This document shows, one piece after another, positions 1-5,035 of a DNA stretch of 5,035 nucleotides (positions are counted from its first letter, which is position 1; every line of letters starts with the position of its first letter). A model generated the notes under the pieces. It saw only the letters and a list, made by a program, of their open reading frames with translations. It did no database searches and was not told where the DNA came from. The translations under genes were made by a program, and so were the position numbers. The stretch lies in the NCBI GenBank assembly GCA_964493765.1, contig CAZBPK010000150.1, positions 1 through 5,035 of the forward strand, given 5' to 3'. The DNA comes from CALLMJ01 sp964493765 (GTDB lineage: Bacteria; Bacteroidota; Bacteroidia; J057; CALLMJ01).

Positions 1-35
1 TTTTGGCAGCGAAGCGGTCGCCCGTGCGGTGGGGC

Positions 36-55
36 AGCCAAATGTGCCTGAATGT
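36..55 (+). repeat. Degenerate copy A of the GCCAA-TGTTGCCTGATG repeat
   Basis: This stretch reads agccaaatgtgcctgaatgt. It aligns, with single-base gaps, to agccaatgttgcctgatgt at 611-629 and is in the same orientation. The bases upstream (1-35) are GC-rich compared with the rest of the window, as are the bases upstream of the copy at 611. It may be the outer edge of an older insertion that carried the broken integrase. The match is short and gapped, so relatedness is tentative. Confidence 0.4.
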
Positions 56-176
56 GCGTTGGGCTTACATTTTCTTTGTCTTTATGCAGCAAAAATTCAT
101 TTTTTATTCTGTCGTTGGTTTTGTCTTCTTACAATGAACGCTAACACGCAAATATACGCAATATATTTCTTTTTTG

Positions 177-184
177 TATCTTTG
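177..184 (+). promoter_or_regulatory. Candidate Bacteroidota -7 box for the integrase remnant
   Basis: TATCTTTG matches the Bacteroidota sigma-ABfr -7 consensus TAnnTTTG and lies 31 bases before the ATG at 216. I see no clear -33 TTTG element at the expected distance. The region just upstream (147-166) is a near-duplicate of acgcaaatat/acgcaatata. Because the downstream gene is broken, the promoter may no longer serve a product. Confidence 0.45.
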
Positions 185-215
185 TGGCGGGAAAACTCCA
201 AAAAATTCTAACATT

Positions 216-441
216 ATGCAACATAGCGGGAAACAGAATATTTTGGAAGATTTTACGAAACTTATGAAAATTAAACGTTATGCCCCCTCTACCATTCGTT
301 CCTACAAAAATGCCATATCCCTATTCTTAGATGCTTTTCCCCTACAAAAATCCGGAAAATATTTCCATTCGTGAAATTGAAGAGTTTTTACATCACAAAA
401 TCAAAGAAGTGCGTTTTTTCAGAGATATCAAGCAGGTTTAA
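216..441 (+). pseudogene. Tyrosine recombinase (phage integrase family), N-terminal remnant, frameshifted
   Basis: Starting at the ATG at 216, the frame encodes a peptide with LEDFTKLMKIKRYAPSTIRS followed by YKNAISLFLDAF. This is typical of the SAM-like core-binding domain at the N-terminus of XerC/D-type and phage integrases. The frame stops at 372-374. From 349 the next frame continues the same domain with NPENISIREIEEFLHHKIKE and then reaches a stop at 439-441. The switch falls in the A-run at 346-350 and would be repaired by one A fewer or two more, which points to a homopolymer indel. The last ten residues before the second stop (VRFFRDIKQV) no longer follow the family pattern well. The catalytic domain with the R-H-R-Y residues, normally 150 or more residues further on, is absent. 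The gene therefore cannot make an active recombinase. I read it as a relic of the element that brought in this accessory region. A sequencing error could explain the frameshift but not the missing C-terminal two thirds. Confidence 0.75.
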
Positions 442-588
442 GTAAGATTTATAGAGTATAGCGAAATATCTTTGAAGTGAAAAGTGCGATTCGCACAACC
501 ATTCTATCTTTAAGTTTTGGGAGATTTCAGGGTACAAAACTGTCAACTAGCACTGAACTTGAATAGAATAACAAAGTTCCAAGTTTAC
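442..588. other. Non-coding stretch after the integrase remnant
   Basis: I see no gene here. Short frames contain stops, and nothing continues the recombinase convincingly. The only structure is a 13-base palindrome GTGCGA-T-TCGCAC at 485-497 and a GAACTT...AAGTTC inverted repeat at 555-560/574-579. The stretch probably holds decayed sequence from the former mobile element. Confidence 0.5.
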
Positions 589-629
589 ACATCAGCCCCG
601 CTTTTCGCCAAGCCAATGTTGCCTGATGT
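589..629 (+). repeat. Left flanking repeat (copy B) of the R-M cassette, imperfect palindrome
   Basis: The element begins ACATCAG (589-595) and ends CTGATGT (623-629), a perfect 7-base inverted repeat enclosing a GC-rich core with gccaagccaatgttgcc. Its right end (617-628) matches, on the opposite strand, the repeat at 2674-2687 on the far side of the R-M genes. It also resembles the segment at 36-55. It sits only two bases from the methyltransferase stop codon, so its transcript could fold after the stop and act as a weak terminator. I infer that it marks a cassette boundary. Confidence 0.6.
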
Positions 630-631
630 TT

Positions 632-1645
632 TTATTCTTCGCTATGCACTTCGTTTTTGTGATAAACTACTTCGTTCTCAAATAGTCTAAACTCGTTGGT
701 TTCTGTTTTATACCCGTTTTTGAGTGGTGAAGAAACGGTTACTTTTGACTTTAACACAATCGGCATTTGGTCTATTTCTTCGGGTTTGCTTGGAATAAAA
801 AAGTAGTCTTTCAACTGCTCCCAATCGCAATCTCGTAAGGTTACGATTTTATCTAAATAGAAACTTACCCAACAATCCCCCAACTTTGAATTAGGTTTTT
901 CTTGTGCTAATTTATTTCGTGTAATCTCTACATATTCGCTATCTAACTCAAAACCAATGTATTGTCTGCCTAATCTTTTGGAGGCAAGGGCTGTTGTACC
1001 TGTTCCACTAAAAGGGTCAAGTACGATGTCGTTTTCGTCTGTACTCATCAAAATTATCCTTTCCAATAAATGAATAGGTAACTGACAAGGGTGTTCATCT
1101 CTGTATTTATTGTGTTTTACTCGGTGTATGTCTGTCCATACATCTGAAAGTAAAGGTCCAAAAGGGTGCAAACCTGCTTTTTTCCCCCCGTAATCTTTGG
1201 ATAAAAAATTTGTTTTTCTGTCCCTTTTATGCGGATAACGAACTTCATAAAACTTTAACTCTTTGGTATTTTTGGCATAAAATAAAATTCCGTAGTGATT
1301 AGGTTGTAAAGTTTTGCCCATAGGTGCTGTGGGTGCGTCCCAAGAAATCCAATGTTTAAAGTCTGCCACTTCATTCAGAATCCCCGCATAATATGTAAGC
1401 CATTTAGGTATATTATGCAAAAAGATAGAACCCGTAGGTTTGGTAACTCGTACCATTTCCAAAATCCACGCTTCGCACCACTCCAAATATTCTTGCAAAG
1501 CCAAACTATCTTTATACGATTTGTAGCCCTTTTTGAGATTGAAAGGCGGGTCGGCAAAAGTCATATCTACCGAATTATCGGGAATTTGTTTTAACAAATC
1601 CAAACAATCTCCTTGATGTATTTTATTTAAAAATAGCTCTATCAT
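632..1645 (-). CDS. Type II beta-class DNA adenine-N6 methyltransferase
   Basis: This 337-residue protein should transfer a methyl group from S-adenosylmethionine to adenine in a specific DNA site, protecting the host from the endonuclease encoded just upstream. The catalytic motif IV DPPF is at residues 32-35. A motif X-like HPCQLP is at 185-190 and the SAM-binding motif I DPFSGTGTT at 210-218, followed by a motif II region GFELD at 231-235. Catalytic motif before SAM motif defines the beta class. DPPF rather than SPPY favours N6-adenine over N4-cytosine. The variable stretch at about 125-184 is the likely target-recognition region. About 78 residues (260-337) extend beyond the methyltransferase core and have no motif I recognise. 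The ATG overlaps the endonuclease stop as ATGA, implying translational coupling and a shared transcript. I saw no separate promoter. The recognition site cannot be read from the sequence. Confidence 0.92.
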   Translation of the reverse strand: MIELFLNKIHQGDCLDLLKQIPDNSVDMTFADPPFNLKKGYKSYKDSLALQEYLEWCEAWILEMVRVTKPTGSIFLHNIPKWLTYYAGILNEVADFKHWISWDAPTAPMGKTLQPNHYGILFYAKNTKELKFYEVRYPHKRDRKTNFLSKDYGGKKAGLHPFGPLLSDVWTDIHRVKHNKYRDEHPCQLPIHLLERIILMSTDENDIVLDPFSGTGTTALASKRLGRQYIGFELDSEYVEITRNKLAQEKPNSKLGDCWVSFYLDKIVTLRDCDWEQLKDYFFIPSKPEEIDQMPIVLKSKVTVSSPLKNGYKTETNEFRLFENEVVYHKNEVHSEE

Positions 1646-2610
1646 TTCAAATTTTGCATTAAAAAGTCCTTAAATCTATCTAACTCGTCTTTGTGAAACG
1701 TAAAAACTTCGTCAAAAGCTGTTACCATACGTTTCAAATCTCCCTGCCTTACATACCAACCTATGCCATCAACAAAACCAATAAATTTGGCTTGTGGGTA
1801 ATACTGCTCTATCAATCTTTTGATATTTCCTTCTGTTTTAGACTTGTCGCCTTGTCCCGATGAAGTTGTTACCAAAAAAGAACTTTCTATGATAATTTGC
1901 GGGTTTGCCTTGCTTGGCAAAATGAAATCCATTGTTCGTTTTTCATCAAATTTATACTTGAAAAGTTCTTCTAAATCTCCTTTTTCAAACGGAATTTTCA
2001 AGTCTTCCAGAATTGTTTTTATCAAAAATTCAGGATTATTTTCTGCCTGTCCTGAATAACTGCCTTTTTCTTTGTATCGTACTAAGGTATCAATCATTGC
2101 AGGAATTTCAAAATTTAATTTGGAAATAGACAACTTTTTGAGTTCAAATAAAGGTAAAGTTTGGGCTAAAAATGGAACAGTTGAACCCTCAAAAAACAGA
2201 TTTACAAGCCCTTTTCTAAAAAACTCGTTTTTCTTTATCATATTTTCTAAACGGCTGTCCCCCCATTCTTTTACTGCTTCTAATTTTTCAGTTTCACCCC
2301 ATTTATCTTTGAGTAAAAGTTTGGCAAGTTCCTTATTTTCAGCCACTCGTACAACAGTTATTAACCTTTTCAGACTTTCATTCGCAAAACCTGTCAAAGC
2401 CAACAAAGCACGCAAACCGTTTTCTTTTTCGGCTAATAAATTTTCAAAAATTCCTTTTTTCAGTCCTTCTGTTTCCACTTTGTTTTTCAGCACAAGCAAA
2501 GTTTCATTCAAAGAATTGATGTAACTCTCATACTTTTCTTGAAAAACGGGGTTGTAAAAATAGAAAGTATTTTTGTCTAAAACGGTTTGGTATTTTTGTT
2601 CTGTTGTCAT
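1642..2610 (-). CDS. Type II restriction endonuclease, DpnII/MboI-like PD-(D/E)XK fold
   Basis: This 322-residue protein is the likely cleaving partner of the adjacent methyltransferase. Residues 1-180 are mostly helical and charged, with no motif I recognise. Residues 190-322 look like a PD-(D/E)XK nuclease core. D228 lies in TMDFILPS. After a beta-strand comes IIIESSF with E242, then SSGQGDKSKTE (250-260), and later FIGFVDGIGWYV (276-287). The order resembles the DpnII/MboI family as I recall it: D, then E-x-N in a strand, then SGGGSK, then a T/VDG-GW strand. The usual third catalytic residue, the lysine of ExK, is a serine here (S244). DpnII is near 290 residues, so the length is reasonable. 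The gene comes first in the operon, its stop overlaps the methyltransferase start by four bases, and a -7 box lies just before its ATG. The assignment rests on motif order and gene pairing. Another PD-(D/E)XK family remains possible. Confidence 0.82.
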   Translation of the reverse strand: MTTEQKYQTVLDKNTFYFYNPVFQEKYESYINSLNETLLVLKNKVETEGLKKGIFENLLAEKENGLRALLALTGFANESLKRLITVVRVAENKELAKLLLKDKWGETEKLEAVKEWGDSRLENMIKKNEFFRKGLVNLFFEGSTVPFLAQTLPLFELKKLSISKLNFEIPAMIDTLVRYKEKGSYSGQAENNPEFLIKTILEDLKIPFEKGDLEELFKYKFDEKRTMDFILPSKANPQIIIESSFLVTTSSGQGDKSKTEGNIKRLIEQYYPQAKFIGFVDGIGWYVRQGDLKRMVTAFDEVFTFHKDELDRFKDFLMQNLK

Positions 2611-2614
2611 AATG

Positions 2615-2622
2615 CAAAGTTA
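2615..2622 (-). promoter_or_regulatory. Candidate -7 box of the R-M operon
   Basis: Read on the minus strand this is TAACTTTG, a match to the Bacteroidota TAnnTTTG box. Only four bases separate it from the endonuclease ATG at 2610, so transcription would start at or within a few bases of the start codon and give a leaderless or nearly leaderless mRNA. No -33 TTG is visible at the expected 19-21 base spacing. That stretch is occupied by the hairpin at 2628-2650. Confidence 0.55.
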
Positions 2623-2627
2623 GTAAA

Positions 2628-2650
2628 AAAGCCTATAATTTGCAGGCTTT
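2628..2650 (-). terminator. Hairpin with T-run upstream of the R-M promoter (terminator or operator)
   Basis: On the minus strand the arms AAAGCCT and AGGCTTT are separated by nine bases and run into six T residues, the form of an intrinsic terminator. It lies upstream of the predicted start of the R-M transcript, so it would stop readthrough coming from the secreted-protein gene to the right rather than end the R-M mRNA. Because it also covers the -33 region, it could instead be a regulator's operator. No controller gene is visible nearby. Confidence 0.5.
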
Positions 2651-2673
2651 GTGGTTGTTATTCTTTCTTAAAA

Positions 2674-2710
2674 TATCAGGCAACGTTTTCGGGCTTTGCG
2701 TTCGGGCAGG
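2674..2710 (-). repeat. Right flanking repeat (copy C) of the R-M cassette, inverted relative to copy B
   Basis: The plus strand reads tatcaggcaacg at 2674-2685 and continues through a GC-rich stretch to 2710. Its reverse complement gives cgttgcctgata. This matches tgttgcctgatg at 617-628 with a single internal mismatch plus a differing last base. Weaker similarity continues inward (gcaaagcccg versus gccaagccaa). The 7-base ACATCAG/CTGATGT palindrome of copy B is not preserved here. The two copies face each other across the R-M gene pair. Confidence 0.55.
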
Positions 2711-2764
2711 TTTTTGGAGTATCCACCAAAGGAAGAATGGAAGTACCGCACTTGAATTAACCAA

Positions 2765-2796
2765 GACAACCCCCATTGTGGCAAACGGGGGTTGTC
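2765..2796 (-). terminator. Strong GC-rich hairpin after the secreted-protein gene
   Basis: Perfect 10-base arms GACAACCCCC and GGGGGTTGTC flank a 12-base loop (attgtggcaaac), which can add a further TTG/CAA pairing inside. It begins nine bases downstream of the TAG stop of the minus-strand T9SS gene, which marks it as that gene's terminator. On the minus strand the hairpin is followed by TTGG rather than a clean T-run. The plus-strand side has agttttt, so it may work in both directions. Confidence 0.75.
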
Positions 2797-2804
2797 AGTT
2801 TTTG

Positions 2805-4394
2805 CTACTCTTTAATTATTTTTTCATAGTGTCTTTCTGTTCCTATCTTAATTTCAAGAATATAAACTCCAGTCGCTGGTAATTGTAAGGGACTTAATTC
2901 ATTCCTTCTTTCTTCAATCAATTGTCCTTGCATATTAAACAACTTTATTTCAAAATTCTCATTATGAATGTTTTTATCCAAAACAACATTTATTTGATCT
3001 GTCGTTGGATTTGGATATATTTTTATTTTGTTAGCAATTTTATTATTATCAATCCCGGTAATTAATGCACTTCTTTGTGTGTACAAAATAGTATCACCTT
3101 TTCCATCAAGTTTAGCTATATTGTAAGTTGCACGCATAATACCATCATTTCCTACCTTGAAGTTATGAAATGCCACTTCAAAGCTATCGTAGTCTGTGAT
3201 GAATTCTTGAGGGCTAATAAGAGGTGTACCTGTATTTTGTATATAGACTGCTTTTAGGTCTGCCTGAGGGTTACCCGAAGGAAGATTTCCAAAATCCATT
3301 TCGTCTTTCCATGCACACCAAACATAGTTATTGGTATAATCATAAGCTGTTTTAATCAAATGGCTACGGATATTATTGGTGGAGAGTTGCGTAGGTGTAC
3401 TCCATGTATTACCGCCATCTAGGGAATATTCGTACATAATATTTGCGTTATGGTCAGGCATGGTTATATTATGATATATGTGGTAAAAAGCATGAATAAC
3501 CCCATTTTTATCTACAACGATATTAGGATCCCATTGATCGTCATCTGTATCGTTAGCCCCACCAGTACCCTGAAGTGTAATAACCGGATTCCATGTTGTG
3601 CCACCGTCATAGGTTATTCTTGCTTTCACATCCCAATTCCAACCGTTTGTTGCGCAAGGAGAAGGCATATTTCCAGAGCACCCATTTACATTTTCCCGCC
3701 ATGCAATCATTAAGGTATCGTGAGATGTTCCTCCAAAATCTGCTACTGGAAAAGCGGCATGACGATAATTCATACTGTTTTGAGAGAGTTTAGAAGAGGT
3801 AAAAGTGCTGCCTCCATTAATAGAACGAGCATACCAGCATGTTGAGTAAAAATTGCCAGAGTAATTTTGATGATTACCTTGTTGCCACATGATGTGTATT
3901 CTTTCTTGTCTGTCTACAGTGATTTGTGAGAACTGAATGGTATCGCCTGCATTTTGTGTTTGGGTATTGATGGTGTTTGTGGTTACCCATGAAGTGCCAT
4001 TATATTTTGCGTAACCCAATGAAAAATTTCCTGATTCCCATATAATATGAATATTATCACTTTGGTCGATGTCTGCGGAAATGGTGCTTTGTCCACTTGC
4101 TGCGGGAGGATAAAGTGTCCCTGGACTTGTCCATGTATTACCGCCATCTGATGATTTTATCCATTTGTTTTGTGCACCTTGACGGTAAAATATGATTACC
4201 GTTCCGTCTGATTTAACAACCATTGCATTAGCAACACTACCTCCAACGTTATTCATAGGCGAAATTGACCCCGTAATACTTGCCGCTGGTTTGGGTGAAG
4301 GATACCAGTATGCATCAATACCGTGGTTTGTGGTTTGAGCGTTGATGTTATTAGCCCAAAGTCCGATAGTTAGGAAAAGAACGATTTTTTTCAT
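2805..4394 (-). CDS. Secreted Asp-box (BNR/sialidase-like beta-propeller) protein with T9SS type A sorting domain
   Basis: This 529-residue protein begins with a signal peptide (MKKIVLFLTIGLWANNINA, likely cut after A19) for Sec export. Four Asp-box motifs of the S-x-D-G-G-x-T-W type lie at residues 81-88, 191-198 (less perfect, NGGSTF), 261-268 and 324-331. They alternate with strands such as ADIDQSDNIHIIWE, ITVDRQERIHIMWQ and IVVDKNGVIHAFYH, as in sialidase-like six-bladed propellers. Residues from about 457 to 529 form a T9SS type A sorting domain, with KIYPNPTTDQINV, VYILEI and a terminal KIIKE. The mature protein is therefore expected outside the cell or on its surface. I see no FRIP motif or sialidase arginine triad, so enzymatic activity is not supported. 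Binding, adhesion or an uncharacterised glycan role is as likely. It looks monocistronic, with a long AT-rich leader upstream and a strong hairpin after the stop. Confidence 0.9.
   Translation of the reverse strand: MKKIVLFLTIGLWANNINAQTTNHGIDAYWYPSPKPAASITGSISPMNNVGGSVANAMVVKSDGTVIIFYRQGAQNKWIKSSDGGNTWTSPGTLYPPAASGQSTISADIDQSDNIHIIWESGNFSLGYAKYNGTSWVTTNTINTQTQNAGDTIQFSQITVDRQERIHIMWQQGNHQNYSGNFYSTCWYARSINGGSTFTSSKLSQNSMNYRHAAFPVADFGGTSHDTLMIAWRENVNGCSGNMPSPCATNGWNWDVKARITYDGGTTWNPVITLQGTGGANDTDDDQWDPNIVVDKNGVIHAFYHIYHNITMPDHNANIMYEYSLDGGNTWSTPTQLSTNNIRSHLIKTAYDYTNNYVWCAWKDEMDFGNLPSGNPQADLKAVYIQNTGTPLISPQEFITDYDSFEVAFHNFKVGNDGIMRATYNIAKLDGKGDTILYTQRSALITGIDNNKIANKIKIYPNPTTDQINVVLDKNIHNENFEIKLFNMQGQLIEERRNELSPLQLPATGVYILEIKIGTERHYEKIIKE
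3401..3420. repeat. 20-base direct repeat, copy 1, within the Asp-box gene
   Basis: tccatgtattaccgccatct here is identical to 4130-4149. On the coding strand it encodes the GGNTW core of two Asp-boxes (residues around 326-331 and 83-88). A third, diverged version lies near 3590-3610. The nucleotide identity reflects repeat duplication or gene conversion between propeller blades. Confidence 0.8.
4130..4149. repeat. 20-base direct repeat, copy 2, within the Asp-box gene
   Basis: Identical partner of 3401-3420, encoding the GGNTW core of the first Asp-box. Flanking codons differ (TS here, ST in the other copy), so identity is confined to the motif core. Confidence 0.8.
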
Positions 4395-4535
4395 GTTTTT
4401 AAAATTTTTATTGATTAATTTAATTAGATGTATTTTTTATGTACCTAAACACTTCTCTTTTGTTCATTAATGAAGCGATTTTTCTCTAAATTACTCCTTT
4501 TCATAAACAAAAAATTTAATGTTTTATTAATATTG

Positions 4536-4543
4536 CAAATTTA
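4536..4543 (-). promoter_or_regulatory. Candidate -7 box of the T9SS gene
   Basis: The minus strand reads TAAATTTG, a match to TAnnTTTG, and implies a leader of roughly 135 bases before the ATG at 4394. No convincing -33 TTG is present. In such AT-rich sequence a chance match is quite possible. Confidence 0.3.
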
Positions 4544-4577
4544 AAAAAATTTCTGATTACATCATACCATTTTTTGC

Positions 4578-4610
4578 GAAAATAATTTTTTTATAGAAAA
4601 AATGATTTTC
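4578..4610. repeat. Long AT-rich imperfect inverted repeat
   Basis: GAAAATAATTTTT (4578-4590) pairs with AAAAATGATTTTC (4598-4610) with one mismatch. The stem extends by one T-A pair and one T-G wobble into a three-base loop. It lies about 95 bases beyond the stop of the right-edge gene and just upstream of the candidate T9SS promoter. It could end the right-hand transcript or bind a regulator. There is no T-run after it on the minus strand. Confidence 0.5.
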
Positions 4611-4704
4611 TTGAAGGAAATATAAAATAGTATGGGAATTTATTACTCATGTTTTTTGAAAGTTTATTTTCGCCAGCCAAACCTAAGTACTTTAAGAACT
4701 AAAA

Positions 4705-5035
4705 CTACTCTAGATAATCTCTAATTTTAATAGATAACATCGTTTCAATTTGTTCATCACTAAAATTGGATAACCTTAAACTCTTAATCGCATTTATAAT
4801 TTTAGTTCTCTCCTCTTCTGCCTTTTTCTTTTCCTCTTCTAACTCTTTCCTTGTTTCCGCTAATTCTTTTATATACTTCTTTTCTTTGTCCTCAAACATG
4901 GCATTCACGGTTCGCCATGCCTCTTGTTCTTTCTCAATCAGTTTCCTTTCATTAGGATTCGTCCCTGAATAATGCAATATCTCTGCTGTCAGCTTGATTT
5001 CTTCATTGTCTATGGGATAGGGATATTCCTTGATG
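4705..5035 (-). CDS. C-terminal part of a coiled-coil protein, possibly Rpn/PD-(D/E)XK nuclease-family transposase-like (5' end off window)
   Basis: The frame is open from the stop at 4705-4707 through the right window edge. This gives at least 110 codons including the stop, with no start inside the window that I trust; the TTG at 4977 is an internal codon. The visible part runs from IKEYPYPIDNEEIKLTAEIL (just inside the edge) through YSGTNPNERKLIEKEQEAWR into a highly charged coiled coil of K/E/A heptads (about 4790-4890). It ends in LRLSNFSDEQIETMLSI-type helices. A coiled coil followed by a short helix-turn-helix-like 'S-D-E-Q-I' tail is common at the C-terminus of Bacteroidota proteins annotated as Rpn-family recombination-promoting nucleases or PD-(D/E)XK transposases. 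The nuclease core would lie outside the window, so this is a resemblance only. The existence of the gene is well supported by its long open frame and codon pattern. Confidence 0.7.
   Translation of the reverse strand, partial: IKEYPYPIDNEEIKLTAEILHYSGTNPNERKLIEKEQEAWRTVNAMFEDKEKKYIKELAETRKELEEEKKKAEEERTKIINAIKSLRLSNFSDEQIETMLSIKIRDYLE

Larger units (their letters stand above)
4395..4704. other. AT-rich intergenic region between the T9SS gene and the right-edge gene
   Basis: These 310 bases carry no gene that I can support. They hold the leader and candidate promoter of the T9SS gene, a perfect 12-base palindrome TTCATTAATGAA at 4463-4474, a long imperfect hairpin at 4578-4610, and the 3' flank of the right-edge gene. 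No T-rich terminator of standard form follows the right-edge gene. Confidence 0.6.

Noticed and set aside
29..211. Open frame of 60 codons on the plus strand ahead of the integrase remnant
   Set aside because: It overlaps the repeat and promoter region, is rich in Cys/Phe/Leu without a domain, and is out of frame with the recombinase. It looks like a chance frame.
485..497. GTGCGATTCGCAC palindrome as a regulator site or small RNA hairpin
   Set aside because: A one-base loop cannot form an RNA hairpin without opening pairs, and no intact gene starts nearby. It is a single short palindrome.
36..629. Integron-type cassette with attC sites
   Set aside because: GTTGGGC at 58-64 fits GTTRRRY, but no paired RYYYAAC arm is in place. 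The repeat cores read GTTGCCT, which does not fit, and the third copy is inverted, unlike a cassette array.
1352..1594. Open frames on both strands within the methyltransferase gene
   Set aside because: The methyltransferase frame carries all expected motifs here. The other frames are shadows with no recognisable content.
1820..2524. Plus-strand open frames opposite the endonuclease gene
   Set aside because: They are antisense to a gene with clear operon context, are rich in Ser/Phe/Lys as expected from the complement of A-rich codons, and show no domain.
2640..2882. Plus-strand open frame of 80 codons across the repeat and hairpin region
   Set aside because: It runs through the cassette repeat, a terminator hairpin and the antisense end of the T9SS gene, with no domain or start signal.
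4463..4474. TTCATTAATGAA palindrome as an operator of the T9SS gene
   Set aside because: It is a perfect 12-base palindrome but a single occurrence in very AT-rich sequence, with no partner site or known regulator match.
1..5035. tRNA, rRNA, CRISPR array, complete insertion sequence or toxin-antitoxin pair
   Set aside because: I looked on both strands and found no cloverleaf, regularly spaced repeats, transposase catalytic motifs or small paired gene module.

Overview
The window suggests a low-GC member of the Bacteroidota. The reasons are a secreted protein with a C-terminal type IX secretion (T9SS) type A sorting domain, promoter -7 boxes of the form TAnnTTTG, and A-rich start contexts without a clear Shine-Dalgarno sequence. 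I cannot place it below phylum from the sequence.

Left part (1-631): a decayed tyrosine-recombinase (integrase) gene. It keeps only part of the N-terminal core-binding domain, is frameshifted at an A-run, and is followed by about 150 bases with no convincing gene. Middle (590-2710): a compact type II restriction-modification (R-M) operon on the minus strand. A DpnII/MboI-like restriction endonuclease gene comes first and overlaps by four bases (ATGA) a beta-class DNA adenine methyltransferase gene. The pair is bracketed by related repeats in opposite orientation (core reading ATCAGGCAAC on one strand), and a third, degenerate copy lies at the window start. The operon has a candidate promoter so close to its ATG that the transcript would be nearly leaderless, with a terminator-like hairpin just upstream.

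Right part (2765-5035): a strong GC-rich hairpin, then on the minus strand a 529-residue secreted protein with four Asp-box (BNR) motifs and a T9SS sorting domain. A 310-base AT-rich intergenic region follows, with a candidate promoter and a long imperfect hairpin. The window ends in the C-terminal part of a coiled-coil protein that resembles the tails of Rpn/PD-(D/E)XK nuclease-family 'transposase' proteins.

Overall this looks like an accessory insertion, an R-M cassette next to a dead integrase, placed beside ordinary chromosomal genes. The most interesting points are the repeat-bracketed R-M unit, the endonuclease active site lacking the usual lysine (D...ExS), and the absence of GATC from the first 2995 bases. 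The last two fit, but do not prove, GATC specificity. I found no RNA gene, CRISPR array or complete insertion sequence.
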